Below, piece by piece: positions 1 to 12,814 of a stretch of 64,000 bases of DNA. The stretch is from Ustulina deusta. Lineage: Eukaryota > Ascomycota > Sordariomycetes > Xylariales > Xylariaceae. A program made the translations under genes and the position numbers. The notes below the pieces were generated by a model. The model had not been told where the DNA came from. It was given only the letters and a program-made list of their open reading frames with translations, and searched no databases. Each line of letters begins with the position of its first letter. Positions within the stretch are counted from its first letter, which is position 1. The stretch spans positions 124,001-188,000 of the forward strand of contig JAJNNX010000006.1 in NCBI GenBank assembly GCA_023159155.1. The letters are read 5' to 3'.

Positions 1-1558
<1,558 letters not shown>

Positions 1559-2322
1559 TTCAGTTCAGTCCACTTCAGTTCAGTCTCGCCATGCTACTAT
1601 TATTGTCTATATTATCACGTCTGCTAAGAAAGGAATCCCGGCGTTCGCGGAGTATTTATCTGCCGCGCTTTTTTTCCTCTTTTTTGTTGTTATTGTTGTT
1701 GTCCGGATCCAACGAGAGCGTGGAAAGACGGGTAAAATTGTCGGCATAGATAGAGATGTACATGGTTCGTTCATTGCCGGCAGGAGTTTTAACGAACGGT
1801 TGTCGCCCCAAACGCCGCTGTATGTATGTATGGTATGTACTGTATGTTATGGGCGTTCGGGAAAATTCTTAAGTAGGGAACTGGCGAACTCCAGGGAATG
1901 AATGAATGTACTCGCTTAGATAGATGGCAGGGACGCGAAGCGAAATACGACGCCGATCGGCAATAGTGGAAATGCGATGATCGCTTACAGCTCTCTCTCT
2001 ACGCGTTTGTTAAATGGAAATACTACTGCTGCAAAAAAGGCGTTCTATACTCTTATTCGACATTACGGATTTTATTGTCATTATAGGTAATATAGTATGT
2101 TAGCTTCTTCTTCTTATACAGGTGTGTATGTATGTCCATCCGGTCTTTTGGGGGGCTACGTATCAGACATGGAGATGTAGACGAGGCGAATATATATGTA
2201 GATAGACAGACAGACAGACAGACTCCTCAGCACAATTTCGACCATTCAAGGCGTAATAAATAAAGCCAGCCTGTCTGTTCCCAACACAACCACGCATTCA
2301 TCCACGGCCACGGGAAGCCCGT
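1559..2322. other. Convergent intergenic region between SMC5 and MSC7, with a GACA microsatellite
   Basis: The 3' flanks of two convergent genes. It contains T-rich runs, scattered ATGTATGTATG words and a short (GACA)n tract at 2203-2222. No credible coding sequence is seen; the small open frame at 1545-1901 has no recognisable protein features and overlaps the SMC5 stop. Confidence 0.6.
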
Positions 2323-4095
2323 TCACAGATTCCTCAGGATATCCAGCACGGCGCGGAACTTATCAGCCAGGGTGAGGCCGTAGCCGATGCCGACGACGCC
2401 CCTCGTGAAGCGCCAGCCGCGCTCCTGGGACGCGACGGGGTACCGCGCGGGGGCGGGGATGGCGGTGCGGATGCCGAGGGCGCCGAAGCGGTCCTCGCAG
2501 ACGCTCTTGACATTACACAGGCCGCGCAGGCCCTCCTCGCCGGCGAAGCGGCCGTAGCCGGACCCTGCGACGCCACCGAAGGGGAGCTGGATAGCGTAGT
2601 AGACGGCGAAGTCGTTGACGGCGACGCCGCCGGCGCGGACGCCGCGCACGATGGCGCGTAGGGCGGGGTCCGCGTCGGCGCCGTAGACGGAGGAGCCCAG
2701 CCCGAAGGCCGGGGCGTTGGCGAGGGACAGTACGGCCTCGGCCGTCGACGAGGGCGCGCGGAGCACCGTCATGACGGGGCCGAAGCACTCCTCGTTCGCG
2801 ATCGCCATGTCGGCCGTCACGTCGACGAGGAGCGTGGGCGAGAAGTAGAACCCGTGCGGGTGGTCGGGGTGGATGTATCGCTTTCCGCCGGCCAGCAGCT
2901 TGGCCCCGGCCTTCACGGCGTCCGACACGAGCGCCTCGAGGCGCGGGAAGGAGGCGTCCGAGACCATGGCGCCGACGTCCTTGTCCAGCCCCATGCGGAG
3001 CGCGCGCACGCGCGGCGCGAGCATCTCGACGAGCTTGTCGTAGACGTTGGGCGTGGCGATGATGCGCTCGATGCCGATGCAGTTCTGCCCGCTGGCCTGG
3101 AAGGTGCCGCGCAGGAGGATGTCGGCAATGCGCGGGAGGTCGCGGGCCGCCGAGTCGAGGATCATGGCCGCATCCTTGCCGCCTAGCTCCGCCACCACGG
3201 GTGTGAGGCTGCGCGCCGCACTCGCCGCGACGTGGTGGCAGACGGGCCGGCTGCCGATGAAGGTGAGGTGGGCGATGCCGGGGTGGCTCGTCAAGTGGCC
3301 GGCGGTTTGTGGCCAGCAGACGACGGTCTGGACTAATGCCGGGTCGTGGCCGTGGGCTGCGAGGGCGCCCCGTGCGATGCTGGTGTAATATGCCGCGCTC
3401 CAGCACGTCTGCTCGCTGACCTTGACCACGACGCCGTTGCCGGAGAAGATGGAGCTGACGACGGGCCCGACGAGGTTATGGAACGGGTAGTTCCAGCTGA
3501 CCAGGGCCGCTACAACGCCCAGGGGTTCGTAGTGCACGGTGCCCTTCTTGTACGACAGCAGCAGGTTCGTCGGCCGCCTCGAGGGCCGCAGGGCGTTCTC
3601 GCCGTGCTTGATGGTCCACTGCAGCTTCTCGGCCGTCACCAAGATTTCGCCCAGCTGCGCGTCGATCATCGTCTTGCCCGAGTCCAGCGAGCTGACCCGG
3701 CAGATCTGCTCCTGGTTGTCGAGGATGTGCTGCAGCATCGAGCGCAACACTCGCCGCCGCTCGGCAAAGCTGGTCTTGGCCCATTTCTCCTGTGCTGCGG
3801 CGGCTTGTGCGATGGCCCGGTCGAGGCCGGCGGGGGTCGACGGGTTCACGAAACCGAGGAACTGGCCGGTGGCGGGCGCGTAGCACTGTATCGCGGTCGT
3901 TCCGGACGTCTTGATCCTCGGCGTTTCGAGCACCGTTATTTCTTCGGGCAGCGTCGGTGGCGGAACAACATATCGAAGGGGCTTCTCTCCCGCGCCGAAG
4001 ACGGCGAAGAGGAGCAGTAGGGCGCCTAGCACGGCGCCGACGATGGACAGGGGAAGACTCGCGACGCCGAGGTCCTTTATCCTGTAGAACACCAT
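2323..4095 (-). CDS. MSC7: MSC7-type membrane-anchored aldehyde dehydrogenase
   Basis: NAD(P)-dependent aldehyde dehydrogenase of the fungal Msc7 group, about 590 residues. One hydrophobic segment at residues 12-34 suggests anchoring in the ER or another internal membrane. The catalytic domain follows: IQCYAPATGQFLG near residue 69 (a motif shared with yeast Msc7), WNYPFHN at 201, the general-base Glu in ELGGKD at 303, and the nucleophile Cys339 in GQNCIG. I chose the ATG at 4095 because the hydrophobic anchor starts soon after it. The frame stays open upstream to 4200, but that extension looks like leader sequence. The gene is strongly GC-biased at third positions, so long spurious frames occur on other strands and frames. 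Msc7 is named from a yeast screen for sister-chromatid recombination; its physiological substrate is not established. The call is firm for the family and good for the subgroup. Confidence 0.93.
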   Translation of the reverse strand: MVFYRIKDLGVASLPLSIVGAVLGALLLLFAVFGAGEKPLRYVVPPPTLPEEITVLETPRIKTSGTTAIQCYAPATGQFLGFVNPSTPAGLDRAIAQAAAAQEKWAKTSFAERRRVLRSMLQHILDNQEQICRVSSLDSGKTMIDAQLGEILVTAEKLQWTIKHGENALRPSRRPTNLLLSYKKGTVHYEPLGVVAALVSWNYPFHNLVGPVVSSIFSGNGVVVKVSEQTCWSAAYYTSIARGALAAHGHDPALVQTVVCWPQTAGHLTSHPGIAHLTFIGSRPVCHHVAASAARSLTPVVAELGGKDAAMILDSAARDLPRIADILLRGTFQASGQNCIGIERIIATPNVYDKLVEMLAPRVRALRMGLDKDVGAMVSDASFPRLEALVSDAVKAGAKLLAGGKRYIHPDHPHGFYFSPTLLVDVTADMAIANEECFGPVMTVLRAPSSTAEAVLSLANAPAFGLGSSVYGADADPALRAIVRGVRAGGVAVNDFAVYYAIQLPFGGVAGSGYGRFAGEEGLRGLCNVKSVCEDRFGALGIRTAIPAPARYPVASQERGWRFTRGVVGIGYGLTLADKFRAVLDILRNL

Positions 4096-5376
4096 GTTAG
4101 AATAGTGGCAATGGTAGGACCAGGTGCTCGTGTAAGACAGCTTTCTGGGCGGGCAACATACGGGAACTGCCGCAAGTGCAGAGTCAACTGACCAAGCCAA
4201 GCCTCCAACTCAGGCGTCATCGTCGCGGTTGGTGATGATGGTAGACAGAGTGCTGTCTCACGAGGTTCGTGTGGGTGAGCCCAGGGCGAACACGCGAACC
4301 TAGACGTCACCGTTCCAATCGCGACGACGATAAGGTATCGGTACTATACACCTATCGAGACGCTCATCACCGCCTCCACCAAACGAGTGTGCAATGGCAC
4401 GATGTTGGTGTGATTTCCCAAACACTCCCGGTCGGTTTGAAGTGGAATCAATTACCGTAGGTACTTAGTCCAATCTCCTGTATCGGCCAAATCAAGGGTC
4501 TTGTGGCTGAGGAGAGCTGAATACGTAGTGACGAACATGTGGCTTAGCTCTATGGGGAGGGTGAGAAGCATAGCTGTCGAGCCTCACAAGGTTTAGGGGC
4601 TATTGAACAATACCTATCACAAGCCTGTTGGTGCCGTCAAATATTGTTCAATTGGGGTTTGAAAATTCCATCTACTGCTAATGTGCGCTGCATTAATATA
4701 TACCCTGATGAGCCCCTTCATTTCGCCATATGCTTTCTTGCTTGTCGCAAAGGGTCTATATACACAGGTACAGGAGCGTCAACGCTTTGTGTTCTTCGCA
4801 AGTGACCGTAGCAGGTGTCAACGTTTCTTCCACTCTCATTCATGCAATAAATGCCGTCGCTCTTCAGTGCTAAAAATGACCCTGATTCTTTAAACGCTGA
4901 ACGCCATCCTATTCTTTCCCAGTAAGTCTGAAACATGAAAGAGAACCAGATGCTGGGAGCATGGCCGACGAAAAACAATCCCAGCATCGAGCAGCGGTCA
5001 TAATATAAATATACGAGACGGAATGTGTTAGAACAAGAAAGTCTAATTCCAAAACAAACAAAAAAAGTACAAAAAGGGACAGAGGTTCAAAATATTTGTG
5101 TCTTTCATATCGCCTCGTACAGCGGCTGCGCCAAAAATATGCACCGAAAAAACGCCAACGCCAAGTCCAGAAAAGCAGCTGACGACGCGTCCAAAAAGTA
5201 TGCGTCATAGCTGAAGTGCGGCAAACCGTTCATGCCTGTAGGTATCATAGATTGCTCGTTGCAAATCGTGGGGTGCTGAGAGCGTAGGTTATCATCGAAA
5301 TGGAATGAACAAGTCGAGGGCGACAACGATAATAACCAGTCTCAGATATCTATAAGTCGGACTGGGGGCAAATATA
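4096..5376. other. Intergenic region: MSC7 upstream region and P4-ATPase 3' flank
   Basis: Both flanking genes are on the minus strand, so this holds the promoter side of MSC7 and the 3' untranslated side of the flippase gene. Only short open frames occur (for example 4681-4893 and 5025-5210), with no protein-like features. I see no RNA gene or repeat. Confidence 0.5.
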
Positions 5377-8300
5377 TTACTCGTGTTCCTGAATGTGGTT
5401 GTTCTGGTCTTTGTGGAATGCAAAGGCTGACTTGAACGACTTCCCGCGAGTGCGTTTTCGAATCCGATTGACTATCCCTTGGCCTTCGGGTGGGGGTGGT
5501 ATTGATCGTGTAGACTCGAAACGGCTTAACATGGCAGCACTCGTAAAGTCGTTCGAAGCCTCGAAGCTGGCCCGGACTCCTCGATCCATCCGATCCATAG
5601 ACGCTCGCATCCTGTCGTACGATGGTCGCACACGATCAATAGACTGCCGAACTGGGACATCCGGAAGGTCGGCAGGTTGGTTGACGGGTGTTTCCATCGA
5701 CAGATCATGCCGAGTATAGTTCGTCCCGTCGCTTCCTCTTTGACTTCGAGGACCGTGGCCGGCTACAGAGGTTGCCGCAATGGATGGCGGATAGATCGGG
5801 CGAAGGTCTTCGTCGACGCTTTGGTGCGGGTGATGGTGTTTACGCCGAGAGGATCCAGAAGAACTAGATAAACTTTCCTTCGTGTCGTTTAGACTGTCTT
5901 GCTCTCCATCTTGGGCAGCTTTGTCAAACTTGCCCGAAGTGACCTGTTCTCGAATAATATCTACGTCATATGGCCAAAATACCTTCTGTAAAGCTTTGCT
6001 GGCATAACGTGGCGCTATGCAGATCAGAGGTGTAAGGAACAGGACAATCCAGAATGACAGTTCGCTGTATATCTGAGCCGCAGTCCCATAGAAGGTCCCA
6101 GCAAATGTGGACGATGTATAAACACCCGACCAGAAGAAGATAAGGAGGTCACTTAAAGCAATGATCAAGAGGGTGAGCCAATCCCAGGTATACGTGTTGA
6201 TGAGAATGTAAAGATTGATCGTGATAACCGCAGGATGAGCGATGTAGGCACCGAGTCGCTGGCGTTCAATCACGTCTTTACCGTTACCAGTAATAGTTGG
6301 GGTATTGGCAGCTACTAGGTAAGGTATGAAAAACGTGATGACACTTTGATAAAGGCCATCTGCCATGTATGTCCTGATTGAGAGTTAGTACGAGTGAGAC
6401 GAAAGTAAAGGTGATCAGCACTTACCAAAACTTTTGCTGCGTCCACTCCAAGCGCTCTATCCCGCGACGGTAGAGTTGTGGAACAGCGAGTGAGACAGAG
6501 TCGGAGACGTCTTGGTCGAGGACACCAATTACGATCGGTGGAAGAGAGGTGAAGATGAGGTTGAACAATATAATGTACGTGTACTCGAAGAGGTAAGTGA
6601 TATCGTAATTGCACCAGATCTGATACCAGAAGATGGTGAAAGTCCAGATCATATTTTTGTAGAAGAAATTAGCAATGGCCTCGGCCATTCTTCTATATGA
6701 CCATCGACCGTGTACCAAGATTAGCCGCTGCAGGAAGCGGAATTGACCAATGGCATAGTCGGCAGACATTACGGCTTGGCGACCTTCGACACCGGCAATA
6801 CCAACACCGACGTCTGCCTCTTGAATCATGGCAACATCATTGGCACCATCTCCGATCGAAAGGGTCATCACATCCAAGCTATTCTTGACCAGGGACACGA
6901 CCGCAGCTTTCTGGGCGGGACTGACACGGCAGCAGAGGACTGAAGCACATTGTTTGCACAATATTAGAAACTTTTGTTTCAGTCTCTCGTCGAGAACCCA
7001 TTTTAGCGTGAAGCCGTCAACAACCAATGCGTGCGTTGGCGATGGGGGTTCATGATTCTGGCGTGCCTGGGCTAGATCTTCGTCATTCCCTGTCAGTCCA
7101 AAATACCGGAGCCTCTCCGTGAGCTCTGCATCTAGCTGGCTGACAAACTGATCGCCAGTCGTGTTACCACTTTCGTCCTCAACCACTTTCAGGTTAATGA
7201 GCTCCATGTCGTTGTTCAGCAGGTTACAAGAGAAACCGATGTTGATGGCGGTTTCCACCTTATCTCCAGTGAGCACCCAGAGTTTGATACCTGCCTTCCC
7301 AAGCAATTCAATTGTATCAGGTACACCGTCTTGAAGACGATCTTCAATAGCTGTACCCCCAAGCAGGGTAAGACTTTGTTCGATCTTATCGGCAACTTCC
7401 TCAAGCTTCTCTTCTCGATCCTGCATAGCAGAAGCAGCTTTGTCATGCTCTTTTCGCCATTCAAGATATTCTTGCTCGGAGAGTATGCGCTGTGCAATAC
7501 AAAGGGTGCGTAGTCCTTCACGAGCGAACAACTCAAGGTGCTCAGCTGTGGTCTTACGCAGCTCTGCCTGTTCGCCGCGCTTAAGACGGGAGTAAATAAT
7601 ACTGTCGGCACCTTTGCAAAACAGAATGATACGCCCATCGGGCATTCTGATAATCGCGCTCATTCGCTTTCGGCTTGAGTTGAATTCAATGGTGTTGAGA
7701 ATGGTGTAGTGTATTTCCTCACCCATGACGTTCAATCGAATCCCTTCAGATGTGGACCCGAGGACCGTGAAACCCATGTCGCGCGCTGTTGCAACAAGTG
7801 CGGCCTCATCTGGAGATTGAGCTTTGAAATCAATCTTTGGGTGCTCCCCAGGGACGTGGTCGGCAATGACGGTATGGCAAAGAGCAAGAGCTAACATGAA
7901 ATGAGCATTTGCTTCTCTCTGTTCATCTCCAGATTCTCCGCGAAGATCGTCTACAAAGTCTGGTGCGATGAATGTCATGTCCTCAGCATGTAGATAAGGA
8001 TTGTCGTGAATTGTCCGGAGGCCCTCAAGAGCACGAGATTTGCAGGCAGCAATTTGCTGCCTGGCCTCAGCAGCCTCCTTGACCACATCGATACCTAAAC
8101 GCTTCCGCATGCCAGCTTGCGCTTCCGTGTAAGCCTCTCCATAGGGCTGTCCGTTAATGGTGGCTTTCTTGAACTCCATAACGTTTTGGGTAAGAGTGCC
8201 GGTCTTGTCGGAGAAAATATATTCGATTTGACCTAAATCATCTGAAATATTCCACGATTTCGGAACACAAGGGTAATCGATCGGCTCATAATACATCTGT

Positions 8301-10071
8301 ACGTCGCTATATATGAAAATAGCTTGAAGCGTGCGGACGATCTCAAGGGAGATGTATAGTGAGATTGGAATCAAGTTCTGGAAGACAATTAGGGCGGCGA
8401 AAAACGTGATGAAACCGGTCATTGCGGGAGTTCCACCAATTGCGCCATAATCAAACCAAGCTGATGAAGCGTCGGTCTTGGCCCAGGATACTCCATTGAC
8501 AATTGCGGACAGCAGACATATCGTGAAAAGGATGCCGAAGTTCAACAGTACATTCAAGTTTAGCTCCCGAGCAATGCGCGCTCGTTTGCTGGGCGTTGCT
8601 CCAGCATTCATCATAATCTTGGTATCGTGACCGGTGAAGACGACAACGCCCAAAACCCAGTCAGTATTTCTTAAGTTGCAACCCCTAAGAAGTAAATTAT
8701 CAATCGTGATTGGCTCCGACATTTCTTTTGGACCAATATCGGGAAAGGATTGTTCCCACTTGATGGCTGCGTTGTACTTGTAGAGATTAGGTTGTGGGGG
8801 TTCACTCTCAATTGAGAATTGAGCTCGCTCGCAGTCTCTAGCATGCTTAAGAGTTCGTCCACAACGAAGGGCCTGGCGGACTTTGAGGTTAGTCTCACCA
8901 TCCAGATTCTTCGTTTCCACGTAACAAGCGCCGTCGTTGTCGGATGTGGCTAGAACAATGACGTCCGCGGGCAGCTCATCGTCGTTGTAAAGTCGAACAA
9001 AATCGCCGACTTGGAGGTTCTTCCACATGTCTTTGTGAAACCTTGCTTGGCCGCTAATCTCCAGCTCGCGGTTGATCAAATCACCCTTCTCGCGTGCGAG
9101 AGCGTCAACTTCCATAGGATTTCCGGCCGATGATCCGTGGGGTGGCAATGGGGAGTTTACAGGTGTCATTTGTATATCTTCAAACGCTGAAGCCACTGAC
9201 TTCCGATTTCCTTTTGTCTCTATCGAAGCGCGGGGATTAGACGAGGTGTTGTTTGCTGCTTCCGAATCCGAGTCCTTCTTCCACAAACTTTGCATGGCAT
9301 CCCATGATAAACTCATGAATCTTGAAGTAGCCTTTTTCGTCCTCCTCCATGTTGAAACGTTGTCTTCTGCAACGTTGACGTTCTCCCATCCGACGAGGCG
9401 ATGTACGGCAGCGTTATTCAGCTCGTTATCGAGTACCGTTCGACGGTAGTCTTCGATGGCGTCTTTAATAGCCGTCACAGTGATAATGAAGATCAGAGGT
9501 ATGGCGTTGACACCGGGGTTCGTTCCTCCGAAGATGGGGAAAAACTAGAATCAAAGTTTGGCATGCGGCAACAAGGTATAAGAAATATTAGTTGACTTAC
9601 TATGAGGATAACATTGAACAGGAAAAAGATATTGGCAATGTTATGGAACTGGAACCAGATATTTTTAGGAATGAAAGACAAGGGCGTATACTTGGCTGTC
9701 CGGATCTTGTTCCTTGTGTATGTTTGGACGGGATTCCCTTCCTCGTCCCTTCGATCCGCTGGCAATGGCAAATTGAAAAACAAGGTCCTCCCCTCGCCTT
9801 CGTCTTCTGAAGTGGTGGTGCTATTGGCGTCGGTCTCGCTGCTAGGCTCCTCGTGAATCGTCGTGCCATCAACTCTTGGACTACCGCCGGGCGGACTAGA
9901 CCCAGACCCGCCCGACTGGCGTCTCTTTTCTGTCGAGTCGGTTCTCTTGTGTATCCTATCGATGATGGTGATCCGCTTGAGACCGCTGCTCTTCACAGTG
10001 AGCTTTCGGGTGGCCCATCTTGATCGTGTTGTCGCAATCTCCTGCGAGTCGTTCCTACCGTCTTTCGGCAT
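5377..10071 (-). CDS. DNF1: P4-type ATPase, phospholipid flippase of the DNF1/DNF2 type
   Basis: Plasma-membrane/endosomal P4-ATPase that moves phospholipids to the cytosolic leaflet, normally with a Cdc50-family partner. Two introns join three exons: 10071-9601, 9544-6426 and 6373-5377 (introns 9545-9600 and 6374-6425), giving about 1528 residues, close to yeast Dnf1. Visible motifs: PIFGG and AIKDAIEDYRR after the first membrane helix; DGETNLK (actuator domain) near residue 372; PISLY in membrane helix 4 near 550, where P-type ion pumps carry PEGL; phosphorylation motif DKTGTLTQN with Asp near 603; KGADSII in the nucleotide domain; LTGDK near 915; GDGANDVAMIQEADVGVGI near 1055. Helices 7-10 follow, then a Ser/Arg-rich cytosolic tail with the RMRASMDRMDRGVRASFE stretch. 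The N-terminal ~110 residues are hydrophilic and Ser/Thr-rich. DNF1/2 rather than DRS2 or NEO1 is inferred from the long N-terminus and the PIFGG-to-DNELN stretch. Confidence 0.95.
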
Positions 10072-12091
10072 GGTTAAGGGTGTCTCGGGCAGCGCCCGTC
10101 AATTACAACTATCGTCGCCAGACTCGCTTGCCGTCCAATTGTGATTATTCCTCTGCTTATGCGGTTGAGGCTACGGAACGGAACAGCTCTAGCCACAGTG
10201 CGGAGGTCGCGATCCAGCCGTGTTCAGGTCGACGACGAGCAAAATCAATTACAGACGCTGTTCTGTCTGAGAGTGGATGTGAGCAATCATGGACGCAGTC
10301 GTAAGTGAGCGCCTATGTAAAATCTACGTGGGCATTGCCCGGCGTTCGTGAAAGAAGGGGAAGACGTCCTTGTTGTGGTGGGTGTTTTTGTTGATGACGG
10401 GGAGACAAAACAGGCTGGACGGACGGGATTGGAAAGAGAACAGTGGAAAGTTTTGATGATTCGCCCGCTGGGCTGCTGATGGTACACGGGGCATTGAGCA
10501 TGCCGGATGGACCGGGGTTGACAACTGGGCTGGCTTAGCTCCCCTATGTATCCTGCACGTGTGGGCATGGAATAGTGGGTTTCGGTGTCAGCATAGTCCT
10601 AAAATGACAGCATTGGAGCGCTGCGATGTACTGTGCCACCCCTATAAGGCGCCCCTATCATGCCGGCTTTGTAGGTACTTATGCTTCTCATTCTCCATGG
10701 AAAATGAGATTGGGTTCCCAAGAACTACCTGAAGTAGGTACAGTATAATGAGCATCGGGACAGTGCCTTTACCACTCGGACTGTACGATGTGCACTTCTT
10801 TACTGCTGCTAATATTAAGTGCATTACACTATCGTACAGTACACAGCGGCATAGCGTTGACACAACATCAGCGTGGCGCAAGCCCGAGTGCGAAGCTTGA
10901 GGAATCTAAAAGCATTAATTCGCCATTTTAACTTGGCGGGTATTTTGCAGAGGATTGAAGATTAATGCATACGCAACCAAGAGCACCCACGTCGGCGGGT
11001 CTTGTTGTTGTTGCAAGGTGGCTAGAGGTGGCCAAGTGCCATCACCTCCTTCATTTACTCTTTATTTGTCCTTTATTCCACCACGCACCGGATGAGATCG
11101 ACATGCACAGCATACCTACCTAGGTAGTGTACGCTACTTCTCTAGCGTAGCACAGAAATCAACAACTCTAATCCTTCAAAAGGTAGGTGGAAGTCTTGGT
11201 AGGAGTGGAGGTAAGTACACTAGCTACCTAGGCAGATGTGGCGTATCAGTATCAGTCAAGATCATGGAACGAGTACCTGTGTACGTGTAGGTGTTCATTT
11301 GTTATGTCATTTGTAAGCCGCAACATCCACCTTGTTTCTCGAATTATCTCGTAGTACAACTATTTGGCTGTACCACCAATACATAGGTATATATAGATAC
11401 TAGGTATATAATGGACACATGTAGGTAGTACGTATGCAAGTGTCATCTGTATTACTACATTACCTATCTATTAAGTATACTTACTACCTCTGATCCGGCC
11501 GAACCTTGCGTTGTTGTGCCGTCTTGCGTGTGGTGGCAGGCAAAATCTAGGTATTATATTGTACACACTATGGAGTGCTGCTACCGGCTATTTATCTCAT
11601 AGTTCATAGGAGAATACCACTTTATCAAATTTTATCGTAACTGTCATTTCAGGGTCTTGATCCTGTTGGTGGAGAATGTTGTCAAGATCTCCAGGTAGCG
11701 CAGATCAAAAGGGGGCTGCTAGGTATTGGTGTTTAGTAGTGCCTACATATATGGCATAGGGCAACTTTTAGTGTACAATAAGTAGATTTAGATATTGTGC
11801 TTCGTGTACACAAGGCCTTACAGGATGAACAGCATGATACACTTATAAGTAAACATTGTATAGATACTTAGGTAGAGTACCTATAGGTAGGTTTACATCT
11901 AACCTCAAGTCCACGTGGTAACTTTGTCTATGTACTTACCTACCTACCTAGGTAGGTAACTATGAAAACTGGTCTTTGGTTATGTTAGTTCAGTCAGTTT
12001 ACTCAATGTACCTAGGTAAGAATATCAACTGCAGTCTTTGTCGAGTGGTATGGAACTCACAGGTACGATCTCTCCCTAAGGTAATAATAAG
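10072..12091. other. Gene-free region upstream of the flippase gene, rich in TACCTA/TAGGTA words
   Basis: About 2 kb between the flippase start and the Mutator-like element. The first part is presumably promoter and 5' leader. From about 11100 on it is densely sprinkled with TACCTA, TAGGTA and the palindrome TACCTAGGTA (for example 11116-11126 and a run at 11938-11960). Small frames at 10287-10881 lack protein character. No RNA gene recognised. Confidence 0.5.
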
Positions 12092-12144
12092 CAGGTCGGT
12101 TATTCGGAAACAAAGAATTGATATCGGGAGACAAACCTAAACCT
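12092..12144 (+). repeat. Left terminal inverted repeat of the Mutator-like element
   Basis: Begins CAGGTCGGTTATTCGGAA and continues through GATATCGGGAGACAAACC. It matches the reverse complement of 15587-15639 at about 50 of 53 positions. The preceding nine bases AATAATAAG are the target-site duplication. The GC content here is still close to that of the flanking host DNA. Confidence 0.93.
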
Positions 12145-12304
12145 AACACAGCAATACCCCTATATGTGCTGCATATTACTTTATACCTTATTTAAATCCT
12201 ATATAAACTAGACTTATTTTAATATACTATAAAGCAGCCAGAAATACTAACCAGGGATTATCTATAAATTAACCAAAAATAACAAGTATGCAAAGAAATA
12301 ATAC

Positions 12305-12540
12305 ACTCTACCCACTAATACTACTATAATTATAGCGCACTTTCCCATTAATACTACTATAACCATAGCACACCTTCCCTTACCAACCAATTAGCACCTT
12401 TCCCTACTAACTAATTAGCACAATACTACTATAACTATAGTGCACCTTCCTATTAATACTGCTATAACTATAGCGCACCTTCCTAACAATACTGCTATAA
12501 CTATAACACACTTTCCCCCACTAACCAATTAGCACTTTTA
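12305..12540. repeat. Subterminal direct-repeat cluster inside the Mutator-like element
   Basis: At least five imperfect copies of a unit containing TACTRCTATAACTATAGCGCACCTTCC, interleaved with CTAACCAATTAGCACC. The CTATAACTATAG core is nearly palindromic. Repeats next to the terminal repeats of Mutator-type elements can serve as transposase binding sites, but that role is only inferred here. Confidence 0.6.
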
Positions 12541-12814
12541 ATTTATACCTTTAACTTTTAACCCACTAATTACTATCCTCTACTTATTTCTATTACTTTT
12601 TTTCTATTAATAACACCTACCTACCACTTTTAACTAATAATAATAATTTTAACTATTAATAATACTATTATATATTACAATATTTATTAATTATACATTA
12701 TTTTTAGCTTTATTAGACTTTTAGCTATTAATTATATATTTTTTTAAGCCAAAATATTAACCCGCCGATTTTTTAATATCTTTAACACCTCTAACCAACG
12801 CATACTTTACTACT

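Noticed and set aside
2513..3406. 297-codon minus-strand frame and several plus-strand frames over the MSC7 gene
   Set aside because: Arg/Pro/Ala-rich translations typical of off-frame reading in a GC3-rich gene; the aldehyde dehydrogenase frame covers the whole region.
10287..10881. Short frames upstream of the flippase gene
   Set aside because: No start context, no conserved features, and they overlap one another in different frames.
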